From contig CAJMPT010000031.1 of the NCBI GenBank assembly GCA_905215465.1, positions 1-20,945 of the forward strand: 20,945 bases of DNA, in the 5' to 3' direction. The first letter of the stretch is position 1. Each line of letters starts with the position of its first letter. Made by a program: the position numbers and the translations under genes. The notes under the pieces are model-generated. The model did no database searches, was not told where the DNA came from, and saw only the letters and a list, made by a program, of their open reading frames with translations. This document shows, one piece after another, positions 1-8,369 of this stretch. This stretch comes from an uncultured bacterium. Lineage in GTDB: Bacteria; Actinomycetota; Coriobacteriia; Coriobacteriales; Atopobiaceae.

Positions 1-1977
1 CTCCTCGTCCTCCTGCTGGGTCTCGTCGTTGGTGGCGGCGTTGGTACCCACGAAGGTCCAGGAGGTGTTGGGCTTGTAGTTGGGCGTGCCGCCGCCGGTG
101 GGGAACTCCTCGCGGGCCGTGCCCTGCAGGACGGCGTTCATGAAGTTGCACCAGATGGGCTGGACGGTGTTCTGCGTGGTGGCGACGGAGCCCTGGTAGT
201 ACACGCGGACGTTGGCGTTGGGGTTGCCGCACCAGACGACGGTGGTGAGCTGCGGGGTGAAGCCGCAGAACCAGAGGTTCTCGGCGTCGTCGGAGGTGCC
301 GGTCTTGCCGGCGACGGGCTGGTTGGCCGTGAAGTTGCTGGCAACGTAGTAGCCAGTGTTGCCGCTGGTGACGACGCCCTTGAGGACATCGATGGTGGCC
401 TCGGCGACGGAGCGCTCGATGGCCTGCTCGTTGGAGTCCTGGTGCTCGTAGACCACCTGGCCGGTGCGCGACTCGATCTTGGTGATGGCCACCGCGTCGT
501 GGTGCACGCCGTCGGCCGGCAGGGTGGAGTAGGCCTCGCACATCTGCAGCGGCGAGACGGCCACGGCGCCCAGGGCGATGGTCAGGTAGGGCTGCAGGGT
601 GGCGTCCAGGCCCATGGTGTGGGCGGTGTCGATGATGGCGTTGGCGCCGATGGCCTCGGCCACCTGCGCGTAGGCGGTGTTGGACGAGATGGCCGTCGCG
701 GAGGCGAGGGTGCGCGTGCCGTAGTCGTGCTTGCCGTAGTTGCTGACCGTCCAGGTGGGCGTGATGGTCATCGTGGGGCCGCAGTTGAGCATGATGTTGG
801 GGTTCATGCCCTCGCGGATGGCGGCGACAAGGGCAAACGTCTTGAACGAGGAGCCGGCCTGGCGCGCGGACTGGGTGGCCAGGTTGAACTGCTGGGTCTC
901 GTAGTCGGCGCCGCCGACCAGGGCCTTGATGTAGCCGTTGGTGTTGTCGATGGAGACCAGGGCGCCGTTGATGCTGTCGTTGCCGGCGGCGTCGATGCGG
1001 TCGGTCACGGCCTTCTGCGCGGCCTCCTGGTAGTCCGGGTCAAGGGTGGTGTAGACCTTGAGGCCGCCCTGGAAGACGGTGTCGGAGTCAAAGTCCTTGA
1101 GCAGCAGGCTCTTCACGTAGTCGGTGAAGTAGGGGTACTTGCCCACGGAGTCCACCAGCGTGCCCAGGTTGAGGTTGATCTCCTCGGCCTGGGCGGCGCG
1201 GCACTCCTCCTCGGTGATGTGACCGGCCTCAAGCATGCGCTCCAGGACGAGGTTGCGCCTGTTCTTGCAGCCCTCGGGGTTGCTTGTGGGGTCGTAGTAG
1301 GAGGGGGAGTTGGGCAGACCCACCAGTGTGGCGGCCTCGGCCAAGGTGAGCTCGTTTGCGTGCTTGTTGAAGTAGATGGTGCTCGCGGCCTCGATGCCGT
1401 AGGCGCCGTGGCCGTAGTAGATGGTGTTGAGGTACATGTTAAGAATCTGCTTCTTGGTGTACGTCTTCTCCATCTGGATGGCGATGTAGGCCTCGCGCAC
1501 CTTGCGCTTGAGGGACATCTCGAACTGCTCGTCCGAGAGCACGGTGTTTCTCACGAGCTGCTGCGTGATGGTGGAGCCGCCGCCGGCATCGTTGCCGACG
1601 ACCTGGCCCACCACGGCGCGCAGGATGCCCTGGGGGTCGACGCCGTTGTGCTGGTAGAAGCGCTTGTCCTCAGTGTCCACGGTTCCCTGGACCACGTACT
1701 GCGAGATGTCGCTGATGTCCACGGAGCGGCGGGCCTGCAGGTAGTAGGCCGCGATCTCGTTGCCCTTGGAGTCGTAGATGCGCGTGGGCTCCGCCACCAG
1801 GTAGGAGTCGGTGGAGGAGTAGTCGGGCAGGTCCTCCAGCCAGGAAGACACCACGCCGCCAAGAGACAAGACAAGGGCCAGGGCGAGAAGCGCCATGAAG
1901 CCAACGGCTCCGGCAATGCCAAAGCCGGCGACATGGGTCTTTGAGTGCAGATGCGCCCTACGGGTTCTGATCCCCAT
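1..1977 (-). CDS. Class A penicillin-binding protein (PBP1A-like), 3' end missing
   Basis: Bifunctional peptidoglycan synthase: a glycosyltransferase polymerises lipid II and a transpeptidase cross-links the stem peptides outside the membrane. The reading frame runs from an ATG at 1977 to the left edge without a stop (659 codons visible). A hydrophobic signal anchor lies at about residues 17-45. The GT51 domain follows, with the catalytic ED of TEDKRFYQHNG at 103-104 and GGSTITQQ at 133-140. The transpeptidase domain has the nucleophile motif SSFK at 376-379, SSN at 431-433 and KTGT starting at 558. The visible end is an acidic, Gln/Glu/Asp-rich linker, so only a C-terminal tail should be missing. 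A strong SD (GGGAGGAA) precedes the ATG by about 7 nt. It is transcribed divergently from tyrS. The family call is secure; PBP1a versus another class A paralogue is not resolved. Confidence 0.96.
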   Translation of the reverse strand, partial: MGIRTRRAHLHSKTHVAGFGIAGAVGFMALLALALVLSLGGVVSSWLEDLPDYSSTDSYLVAEPTRIYDSKGNEIAAYYLQARRSVDISDISQYVVQGTVDTEDKRFYQHNGVDPQGILRAVVGQVVGNDAGGGSTITQQLVRNTVLSDEQFEMSLKRKVREAYIAIQMEKTYTKKQILNMYLNTIYYGHGAYGIEAASTIYFNKHANELTLAEAATLVGLPNSPSYYDPTSNPEGCKNRRNLVLERMLEAGHITEEECRAAQAEEINLNLGTLVDSVGKYPYFTDYVKSLLLKDFDSDTVFQGGLKVYTTLDPDYQEAAQKAVTDRIDAAGNDSINGALVSIDNTNGYIKALVGGADYETQQFNLATQSARQAGSSFKTFALVAAIREGMNPNIMLNCGPTMTITPTWTVSNYGKHDYGTRTLASATAISSNTAYAQVAEAIGANAIIDTAHTMGLDATLQPYLTIALGAVAVSPLQMCEAYSTLPADGVHHDAVAITKIESRTGQVVYEHQDSNEQAIERSVAEATIDVLKGVVTSGNTGYYVASNFTANQPVAGKTGTSDDAENLWFCGFTPQLTTVVWCGNPNANVRVYYQGSVATTQNTVQPIWCNFMNAVLQGTAREEFPTGGGTPNYKPNTSWTFVGTNAATNDETQQEDEE

Positions 1978-1984
1978 GAACTGA

Positions 1985-2028
1985 TTCCTCCCTGTAGGAG
2001 ATCGGTATGGTCAATCTGACTCATTATA
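1985..2028 (-). promoter_or_regulatory. Probable promoter -10 and leader of the PBP gene
   Basis: On the minus strand a perfect TATAAT occupies 2028-2023, about 46 nt upstream of the PBP start codon, and the SD lies at about 1992-1985. The hexamer 17 nt upstream of the -10 (TGCCGC) is a poor -35, so activity is inferred from the -10 and its position alone. Confidence 0.4.
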
Positions 2029-2238
2029 GTGTGCGACCAGCGCCCGCGGCATCGCGGTCGCCCCGTCACCGCAGCCTCACCACGCGAGGGCGCGCCCTTC
2101 TCGCCGCGCCCGGGGCCGCCGTACGGACGTTTGCCCCACATGTCCTGCGCATCTTTTGCGAGGACTGCGCTATTCTTAAAGTTCTGTACGACTGCCGCGG
2201 GCAGTCAGGTAAACGAAGACCCTATGGAGGGCAGAGCA

Positions 2239-3456
2239 GTGCTGTCTGTAGACGAGCAACTCAAGGTGATCACTTCTGGCACGATGCAGGTCGTGCCCAT
2301 GGACGAGCTCAAGAAGAAGCTCGAGAAGGGTGAGCCGCTCAACATCAAGCTGGGCGTCGACCCCACGAGCCCCGACCTGCACCTCGGCCACGCCGTCCCC
2401 CTGCGCAAGATGCGCCAGTTCCAGGACCTGGGCCACAAGGTGACCCTCATCATTGGCAACGGCACCGCGCTCATCGGAGACCCGTCCGGCCGCGACTCCA
2501 CCCGTCCGCCCCTTACCGAGGAGCAGGTGGAGGCCAACGCCAAGACCTACGTCGAGCAGGCCATGAAGGTGCTGGACCCCGAGAAGACCACCATCGTCCA
2601 CAACGGCGACTGGATCAAGCCGCTTGACCTGGGCAGCATGCTTGGCCTCATGAGCAAGTTCAACGTGGCCCGCATCCTGGAGCGCGAGGACTTCCACAAC
2701 CGCTACGCCAACGGCCAGTCCATCGCCCTGCACGAGTTCATCTACCCGGTGCTCCAGGCCTATGACTCCGTGGTCATCAAGGCCGACGTCGAGATGGGTG
2801 GCAACGACCAGATCTTCAACCTGCTTGCCGGCCGCGACCTCATGCGCGCCCAGGGCATGGAGCCCCAGGTGGCCCTCACCGTGCCGCTGCTGGTGGGCAC
2901 CGACGGCGTGAAGAAGATGTCCAAGAGCTACGGCAACTACATCGGCCTCACCGACGAGCCCAACGACATGTTCGGCAAGGTCATGTCCATTGCGGACGAG
3001 ATCGTGCCCATGTACTACCGCCTGTGCTCCACCGTCTCCATCGAGGAGATGGACGCCATCGACGAGGCCTTTGCCAACGGCACGGCCGACGCCTACCAGC
3101 TCAAGCGCGCCCTGGGCGTCAACATCGTGGACCTCTACCACGGCGCCGGTGCTGGCGAGAAGGCCATGGCCGCCTTTGACGCCCAGTTCAAAAAGGGCGA
3201 GGTGCCCGAGAGCATTGCCGAGTTCCCGCTTTCCCTGGTCACTCCCAACGACGAGGGCAAGGTCTATCTGGCCAAGCTCCTCGTGGACGTCGAGATTGCC
3301 AAGTCCACCGGTGAGGCCCGCAGGCTCATCGATGGCGGCGGCGTGAAGATCGACGGCCAGGCCGTGGCCCCCAAGAGCTACAACGTCGACCCCGCCCTCT
3401 TCCACGCTGGCGCGGTCGTTCAGTCCGGAAAGAAGCACTGGGCCAAGCTGGTCTAG
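2239..3456 (+). CDS. tyrS: Tyrosyl-tRNA synthetase
   Basis: Charges tRNA-Tyr with tyrosine in the cytosol. I place the start at GTG 2239: a GGAGGG lies 8 nt upstream, and the protein then begins MLSVDEQLKV, which fits the family. An in-frame ATG at 2224 actually overlaps that SD, and the longer open frame back to 2029 is low-complexity leader. With this start the protein is 405 aa. The class I signatures are HLGH at 48-51 and KMSKS at 226-230, and the tyrosine-site region GGNDQ is at 187-191. An S4 RNA-binding domain occupies about 340-405 (STGEARRLIDGGGVKIDG). HxGH with KMSKS matches the TyrZ-like branch rather than E. coli TyrS, which has KFGKT. I see no T-box leader upstream. It ends with a clear intrinsic terminator. 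Confidence 0.97.
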   Translation: MLSVDEQLKVITSGTMQVVPMDELKKKLEKGEPLNIKLGVDPTSPDLHLGHAVPLRKMRQFQDLGHKVTLIIGNGTALIGDPSGRDSTRPPLTEEQVEANAKTYVEQAMKVLDPEKTTIVHNGDWIKPLDLGSMLGLMSKFNVARILEREDFHNRYANGQSIALHEFIYPVLQAYDSVVIKADVEMGGNDQIFNLLAGRDLMRAQGMEPQVALTVPLLVGTDGVKKMSKSYGNYIGLTDEPNDMFGKVMSIADEIVPMYYRLCSTVSIEEMDAIDEAFANGTADAYQLKRALGVNIVDLYHGAGAGEKAMAAFDAQFKKGEVPESIAEFPLSLVTPNDEGKVYLAKLLVDVEIAKSTGEARRLIDGGGVKIDGQAVAPKSYNVDPALFHAGAVVQSGKKHWAKLV

Positions 3457-3490
3457 CCCCTTCTGAGGCATCTTCTACAGCATCCGCAGT

Positions 3491-3525
3491 GCCCCGGCAG
3501 GCCCCGTGCCTGCCGGGGCGCCTTT
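3491..3525 (+). terminator. Intrinsic terminator of tyrS
   Basis: A perfect 12-bp stem, GCCCCGGCAGGC (3491-3502) with GCCTGCCGGGGC (3508-3519), closes a 5-nt loop and is followed by a short T run (GCCTTTG). It lies 34 nt after the tyrS stop. Confidence 0.85.
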
Positions 3526-3634
3526 GCGTGGAGAAGTGCGTTCTTCTCGCAGGCGGCTCGTGCGGGGGCGGCGCGGCGCCTGGCTGCGGTATCGTAGGTA
3601 GGTTATGCAACGACTGGGCTGATGGGAGCAGATC

Positions 3635-6139
3635 TTGGCCCACAAGAACGTCATCGAGCTGCTGGCGCCCGCCGGCGGCCCCGAACCCTTCAACGCCGCC
3701 CTGGCCGCGGGCGCAGACGCCATCTACTGTGGCCTGGGCAACGACTTCAACGCCCGCCGCAGTGCAAAGAACTTCACCGAGGAGACCTTTGCCGAGGCCT
3801 GCCGCCGCGCGCACCTGGCCGGCGCCCGCGTGTACGTGACCGTCAACGTGGCCATTGCCACGCACGAGATCTCCCGCGTGCTGGACCTGGTTCGCCGCGC
3901 CTGGCTTCTGGGCGCAGACGCCTTCATCATCCAGGACTGGGGCCTGTTCGGCGAGATTCGCCGTGCCTGGCCGCAGATTGAGACGCACGTCTCCACCCAG
4001 GCCAACATCCACGACGCCCGCGGCACGGCCTGGTGTCGCCAGATGGGCGCCGACCGCGTGACCCTGTCGCGCGAGCTCTCCCTCAAGGAGATCTCCCGCA
4101 TTGCCGAGGAGGGCGTCGAGCTGGAGTGCTTTGGCCACGGCGCCCTGTGCTTCTGCTACTCCGGCGTCTGCATGATGAGCTCGCTTGCCACCGGGCGCTC
4201 GGCCAACCGCGGCCTGTGCGCCCAGCCCTGCCGCCTGCCGCACGACCTGGTGGACGAGGAGGGCAACGTGGTGGAGGCCCCGGGCAACACCCGCCCGCTC
4301 TGCCCCAAGGACTACTGCACCGTCGACCACCTCCAGGAGATGATCGACGCGGGCGTGGGCTCCCTCAAGGTGGAGGGCCGCATGAAGGCCCCGGACTACG
4401 TCTACAACGTGGTGGACGCCTACCGCGAGGCCATCGACGCCACGCTGGCCGGCCGCCAGATGGACGCCGCGGAGGACCTGGCCGTCCACCGCCGCCTCAA
4501 GCGCGCCTTCAACCGCGACTTCACCGATGCCTACCTCATGGGCACCTCTGGCGACGAGATGATGAGCTACGACCGCTCCAACAACCGAGGCGAGGTCGTG
4601 GGTACCGTGGCGTCCTCCCGCGCCCTGGAGGACCGCGTGGCCCGCAGGGGCGGCGGCAACGGCGGTCGCACGCGCACGCGCCGCTACACCCAGGCCGAGG
4701 CCGTCATCTCCCTGACCGAGCCCGTGGAGAAGGGCGACCTGCTTGAGCTGCGTCCCGTTGACGACCCGAGCCAGTTCCTGACCGTCCACGCGGAGGCCGA
4801 CGCCCCCGCTGGCGCCACCATCACCTGCCTGGCGGCCCGCCCGGTGCCCGCCGGCTCCATCGTGAGCGTCATCCGCTCCCAGAACGCCATCGACGCGGCC
4901 GCACGTGCCGCCGCGGCCGACGTCTCGCGCCGCCGTCCCGTGGCGGTGCGCGTGGTGGCCCGTCTGGGCCAGCCCTTCCGCGTCGAGCTTGCCTGCACCG
5001 ACGGCGAGGCCACGGCCTCGGCCGAGGGCTTTGTGGTGGAGGCCGCCCGCACCCGCCCCGTCAGCGAGGAGGACCTCGTGGAGCACGTGGGCCGCATGGG
5101 CGGCGGCCCCTTCGAGCCCGTGAGCTTTGACGTCCAGATGGACGATGGCTGCGGCATGGGCTTCTCGGCGGTTCACAAGGTGCGCGCCCAGGCGGTGAAG
5201 CTCCTGGCGGAGGCGCTGCTTGCCCCGTATGAGGAACGCAAGGGCAGCACGGCGCCCGTGCCGTCCGAGCGGCTCATGGAGGAGCGCCGCGAGGCCGTGC
5301 GCGTGGAGGCCGGCGTGCCTGCCCCCGCGGACGTCACGCCCGTGGAGCCCATCGCCTGCGCCCTGGTGGCGGACCCCGCGTGCGCCCGCGCGGCGCTTGA
5401 GGCGGGGGCTGCGCGCGTCTATGCCACCGTCGACGACCTGGCCCGCGGAGACTGGCCCGAGGGCGTTATCCCCTGGCTGGACGAGGTCTGCCGCGAGGCC
5501 GACCACGCCCGCCTTGACCCGTGGGTCCGCCAGGGCGAGCCCGTGGCCGTGGGCAACATCTCCGAGCTGGCCCTTGCCGCCGAGCGGGGCGCTGCGGCCG
5601 AGGTGCGCCCGTGCATTCCCGTCCACAACAAGAGCGCGCTTCTGGCCATGGAGGCCGCCGGCGCCAAGGCGGTCTGGCTCTCCTGCGAGCTCACCCTGGA
5701 GGAGGCCTGCGAGCTTGCCCGCGCGGCCAGCGTCCCGGTGGGCCTCTCGGTCCTGGGCCGCGAGCGCGCCATGACGAGCGAGCACTGCGTCCTGCAGGCC
5801 CTGGGTCGCTGCGTCCACAACTGCGAGAAGTGCCCGCAGCGCGCACGCCGCCTCTCCCTCAAGGACATCGACGGCAACCTGCTGCCCGTTCGCACGGACG
5901 TCAACGGCCGCTCCCGCATCTGGGCGGCGCACCCGCTTGACGCCACGCCCCAGGCAGACCAGCTGGTGGAGGCCGGCGTCCGCTGGCTCCTTGCCGACTG
6001 CACCCTGCTTGGCCCCAAGGAGACCACGTTTGCGGTGGAGCGCGTCTGCCGCGCCATCGCGGCGGCCAAGGCCGGGCGCCGTCCTGCGGCGCGCCTTGCC
6101 GGGGCCACCTCCGGTCACCTCTTTGCGGGCATTGGGTAA
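3635..6139 (+). CDS. U32 family peptidase-like protein (RlhA/TrhP-type, long form)
   Basis: Start is TTG 3635 with GGGAG 6 nt upstream; 834 aa. The N-terminus (IELLAPAGGPEPFNAALAAG) and the cysteine-rich signature around 164-183 (ECFGHGALCFCYSGVC) are diagnostic of the U32 family. Cysteines at 172, 174, 179, 195 and 199 probably include ligands for an iron-sulfur cluster. Well-studied members (RlhA, TrhP) are needed for hydroxylation of rRNA or tRNA rather than being proven proteases, so an RNA-modification role is the likelier inference here. The central part (about 330-520) would correspond to the DUF3656-type insertion of the long members. The C-terminal third has a second barrel-like stretch and a late Cys cluster (CVHNCEKCPQ). 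Downstream are a NifU-like protein and lgt on the same strand; the NifU neighbour is suggestive because of the Fe-S requirement. The target RNA cannot be read from the sequence. Confidence 0.92.
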   Translation: MAHKNVIELLAPAGGPEPFNAALAAGADAIYCGLGNDFNARRSAKNFTEETFAEACRRAHLAGARVYVTVNVAIATHEISRVLDLVRRAWLLGADAFIIQDWGLFGEIRRAWPQIETHVSTQANIHDARGTAWCRQMGADRVTLSRELSLKEISRIAEEGVELECFGHGALCFCYSGVCMMSSLATGRSANRGLCAQPCRLPHDLVDEEGNVVEAPGNTRPLCPKDYCTVDHLQEMIDAGVGSLKVEGRMKAPDYVYNVVDAYREAIDATLAGRQMDAAEDLAVHRRLKRAFNRDFTDAYLMGTSGDEMMSYDRSNNRGEVVGTVASSRALEDRVARRGGGNGGRTRTRRYTQAEAVISLTEPVEKGDLLELRPVDDPSQFLTVHAEADAPAGATITCLAARPVPAGSIVSVIRSQNAIDAAARAAAADVSRRRPVAVRVVARLGQPFRVELACTDGEATASAEGFVVEAARTRPVSEEDLVEHVGRMGGGPFEPVSFDVQMDDGCGMGFSAVHKVRAQAVKLLAEALLAPYEERKGSTAPVPSERLMEERREAVRVEAGVPAPADVTPVEPIACALVADPACARAALEAGAARVYATVDDLARGDWPEGVIPWLDEVCREADHARLDPWVRQGEPVAVGNISELALAAERGAAAEVRPCIPVHNKSALLAMEAAGAKAVWLSCELTLEEACELARAASVPVGLSVLGRERAMTSEHCVLQALGRCVHNCEKCPQRARRLSLKDIDGNLLPVRTDVNGRSRIWAAHPLDATPQADQLVEAGVRWLLADCTLLGPKETTFAVERVCRAIAAAKAGRRPAARLAGATSGHLFAGIG

Positions 6140-6259
6140 CATGTGACTTTGGGTCGCGCGCGCAAGCCGCGCGTGGCACGTGACGTATGGACCGCACGGG
6201 CTTCTCGCCTGCGCAAGATCAGCGCGCGGCTGGGCGGTCGCGCGACGAAAGGAGCCACC

Positions 6260-6496
6260 ATGGCTGTCAACCGCGAGCTTCTTGAGGAGACCCTCGACAT
6301 CATCCGCCAGAGCCTCCAGGCCGACGGCGGCGACGTCGAGCTCATCGACGTCAACGACGAGGGCGTGGTCACCCTTGAGATGCAGGGTGCCTGCGCCGGC
6401 TGCCCGCTGTCCTCCATGGACATGTCCGAGGGCATCGAGCGCATCCTCATGGAGCACGTCCCCGGCGTGACCCGCGTCCAGCCCGCCATGCTCTAG
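6260..6496 (+). CDS. NifU C-terminal-domain Fe-S scaffold/carrier protein
   Basis: A 78-aa cytosolic protein starting at ATG 6260 with an AAAGGAG SD 6 nt upstream; a longer open frame back to 6143 lacks any ribosome site and is not used. The whole protein is one NifU C-terminal (Nfu) domain with the cluster-binding CAGC (C45-x2-C48) followed by PLSSM. Such proteins carry Fe-S clusters to apo-enzymes, usually as dimers using the CxxC of each chain. It stands 120 nt after the U32 gene and 9 nt before lgt, so it is probably co-transcribed with lgt. No other Fe-S assembly genes are in view. Confidence 0.93.
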   Translation: MAVNRELLEETLDIIRQSLQADGGDVELIDVNDEGVVTLEMQGACAGCPLSSMDMSEGIERILMEHVPGVTRVQPAML

Positions 6497-6505
6497 GCGG
6501 CTGGC

Positions 6506-7321
6506 GTGTTTCTTAACGAGCTCTACCACTCGCTGAATCCCATCGCCTTCTCGTTGGGCCCGCTCGCCGTGCGCTGGTACGGCATTGCCTACCTGGCCGG
6601 ATTTGCGCTGGCCGCCTGGGTGATCTGGCGCGTCTCCCGCCGCTGGGAGCTTGACCTCACGCCTGACGACATCATGAGCATCGTCATTGGCGTGGCGTTT
6701 GGCGTCATCATCGGCGCGCGCCTGTTCTACGTGGTGTTCTATGGCGCGGGCTACTACCTGGAGCATCCGCTGGAGATCCTGGCGCTCAACCAGGGCGGCA
6801 TGAGCTTTCACGGAGGTCTGGTGGGCGCCGTGGTGGGCGGCTCCATTGTGTGCCGGATGTACCACATTTCCATTCCCACCGTGTGTGACCTGGGCGTCAT
6901 TGGCGCGCCGTGGGGCCTGTTCTTTGGGCGCTGCGCCAACTTTGTGAACGGCGAGCTCTGGGGCAAGGAGACGTCGCTTCCGTGGGGCGTGATGTTTCCC
7001 ACGGGCGGCAACGTGTATCGCCACCCCTCGCAGCTCTACGAGGCCGTGCTGGAGGGCCTGGTCATCTTCTGTGTGCTGTTTGCCCTGAGCCGCCGCAGGC
7101 CGGCGCGCCCGCAGGGCACCTTCATGGGCATGTTCCTGGTGCTCTACGGCATCTTCCGCTTCCTTGTGGAGTTCGTTCGCGTGCCGGATGCGCAGCTGGG
7201 CTACCTCTTTGGGCCCATCACCATGGGGCAGTGCCTGAGCCTGCCTCTGGTGGTGCTGGGCGTCGTGATTCTGGTGGTCTCAAGGCGGCTCAACAGGCCG
7301 CAGGTGGGTCACCTGGATTAG
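6506..7321 (+). CDS. lgt: Prolipoprotein diacylglyceryl transferase
   Basis: Integral membrane enzyme that transfers diacylglycerol from phosphatidylglycerol to the lipobox cysteine of prolipoproteins; the lipoprotein ThiY encoded in this window is a likely client. Start is GTG 6506, nine bases after the nifU-like stop, with AGGCGG upstream; 271 aa, the normal family length. The Lgt signature is GRCANFVNGELWG at 141-153, where the family usually has Gly at the fourth position and this protein has Ala144. GGMSFHGG (97-104) and HPSQLYEA (173-180) are also typical. Multiple hydrophobic segments fit the seven-helix fold. A strong terminator follows. Confidence 0.97.
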   Translation: MFLNELYHSLNPIAFSLGPLAVRWYGIAYLAGFALAAWVIWRVSRRWELDLTPDDIMSIVIGVAFGVIIGARLFYVVFYGAGYYLEHPLEILALNQGGMSFHGGLVGAVVGGSIVCRMYHISIPTVCDLGVIGAPWGLFFGRCANFVNGELWGKETSLPWGVMFPTGGNVYRHPSQLYEAVLEGLVIFCVLFALSRRRPARPQGTFMGMFLVLYGIFRFLVEFVRVPDAQLGYLFGPITMGQCLSLPLVVLGVVILVVSRRLNRPQVGHLD

Positions 7322-7343
7322 ATTCTGATTTGATTCTGACGAG

Positions 7344-7378
7344 AAGCCCGGGCGGCAGTGGTGCCGCGCGGGCTTTCT
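7344..7378 (+). terminator. Intrinsic terminator of lgt
   Basis: AAGCCCG-GCGGCA-gtgg-TGCCGC-CGGGCTT forms a 13-bp stem plus one G/G mismatch (7344-7375), followed by TTCTAT. It lies 22 nt after the lgt stop. Confidence 0.85.
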
Positions 7379-7588
7379 ATTTAGACCGAGGCGGGAGCGC
7401 TTGCGCCTGGTCTGCGCGCTATGGTGGGTTGCGACTTGAGGTTTGGCTGTCGGAAGCGTTGGGAGGTTGAGGATGTCCAAACGGAAGCCGGGCAAACGTG
7501 CCCTTTGCCAGATGAATCGGATTGCGAGGACATCCGCGGGAGCTTGACCTGACGCTCGTGCGGCGCTCCTCGCGGAAGGAGCCAAGCC

Positions 7589-8185
7589 ATGATCTACTTC
7601 ACCTCAGACACCCACTTTGGCCATGCAAATGTGATCAAGTTCCAGAAGCGTCCCTGGCGGACCGTCGAGCAGATGAACGCCGCGTTGGTGGCGGGCATCA
7701 ACGCGCGCGTGGGCATGCACGACGAGCTTTGGATTCTGGGGGACTTCTCGTACAAGCTCGGTCAGGAGGAGGCGCTTGAGGTCAGGCGGTTGATCGTCTG
7801 CCGCAACGTCCACCTGGTGCCGGGAAACCACGACCGCAACTGGGCCGTTCCGGAGCTGGATGGTACGTTCATCCTGGAGCCGCCCATCGCCAAGATCAAG
7901 TACGAGGGGCGCAAGCTCGTCTGCTCGCACTATCCCATCGTGGACTGGGAGGGCATGCGGCGCGGGAGCATCCATTTGCATGGGCACACCCATTCGGCGC
8001 CCGAGTACAACGAGTGCAACCGCGAGCATGGGCTTCTCCGCTATGACGTGGGCGTGGACGCCAATGGGTACCGACCGGTCTCCATCGAGGAGGTCATTGC
8101 CTTCTTTGACGGCGTGGAGTGCTGCGGGAGGCCCAAGTGGTACGAGTGGGCCGTGCCTGCGGCGGGGGAGAGACCCGTGGGCTGA
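7589..8185 (+). CDS. Calcineurin-like metallophosphoesterase
   Basis: A 198-aa cytosolic protein, ATG 7589 with AAGGAG 6 nt upstream. It carries the full metallophosphatase motif series: DTHFGH at 7-12 (metal ligands D7 and H9), GD at 51-52, GNHD at 79-82, SHYP with H114, and HGHTH at 131-135. The compact form with DTHFGH at the start resembles phage and bacterial phosphoesterases of unknown substrate. It stands alone, 267 nt after lgt and behind its terminator, so it should have its own promoter, though I could not identify one in 7379-7588. That gap holds only an 8-bp inverted repeat, GGATGTCC/GGACATCC (about 7471-7478 and 7529-7536). Substrate unknown. Confidence 0.93.
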   Translation: MIYFTSDTHFGHANVIKFQKRPWRTVEQMNAALVAGINARVGMHDELWILGDFSYKLGQEEALEVRRLIVCRNVHLVPGNHDRNWAVPELDGTFILEPPIAKIKYEGRKLVCSHYPIVDWEGMRRGSIHLHGHTHSAPEYNECNREHGLLRYDVGVDANGYRPVSIEEVIAFFDGVECCGRPKWYEWAVPAAGERPVG

Positions 8186-8270
8186 GCCTGATGGGCGCCA
8201 AAACATGGTCCCAGCACACGGTCAACGCGTTTTGGGTTCGGGGTTTGGGGGGTGTTGAGAAGACCGAACA

Positions 8271-8308
8271 GAAGGCCCGCAGGTCAGAGGTTTGCGGGCC
8301 TTCTTGTG
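8271..8308 (+). terminator. Intrinsic terminator of the phosphoesterase gene
   Basis: GAAGGCCCGCA (8271-8281) pairs perfectly with TGCGGGCCTTC (8293-8303) across an 11-nt loop and is followed by TTGTG. It lies 86 nt after the stop codon. Confidence 0.7.
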
Positions 8309-8320
8309 TCTCCCGCAGCG

Positions 8321-8369
8321 CTCCGGCCCCGAACCCAATTCCAATATGGATTTGGGTTCGGGGCCGGAG
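8321..8369. repeat. Long near-perfect hairpin
   Basis: Arms CTCCGGCCCCGAACCCAA (8321-8338) and TTGGGTTCGGGGCCGGAG (8352-8369) are perfect 18-bp complements. After one mismatch four more pairs (TCCA/TGGA) close a 3-nt loop. There is no T tract on either side, so it is not a standard terminator, although it lies between convergent genes. Confidence 0.85.

Noticed and set aside
442..1944. 500-codon plus-strand open frame
   Set aside because: Antisense to the PBP gene, whose active-site motifs are intact on the minus strand.
2040..2238. T-box leader for tyrS
   Set aside because: Aminoacyl-tRNA synthetase genes often have one, but neither the conserved T-box sequence nor a terminator/antiterminator pair is present.
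6140..6259. Terminator after the U32 gene
   Set aside because: CGCGCG-cgcaagc-CGCGCG can pair (about 6155-6173) but no T tract follows and the sequence is simply CG-rich; read-through into the nifU-like gene is possible.
3326..7024. 1232-codon open frame on the minus strand
   Set aside because: It is antisense to tyrS, the U32 gene, nifU-like and lgt, all of which have clear motifs. The translation is low-complexity His/Gly/Ala/Val/Leu, a side effect of GC-rich codons on the other strand.
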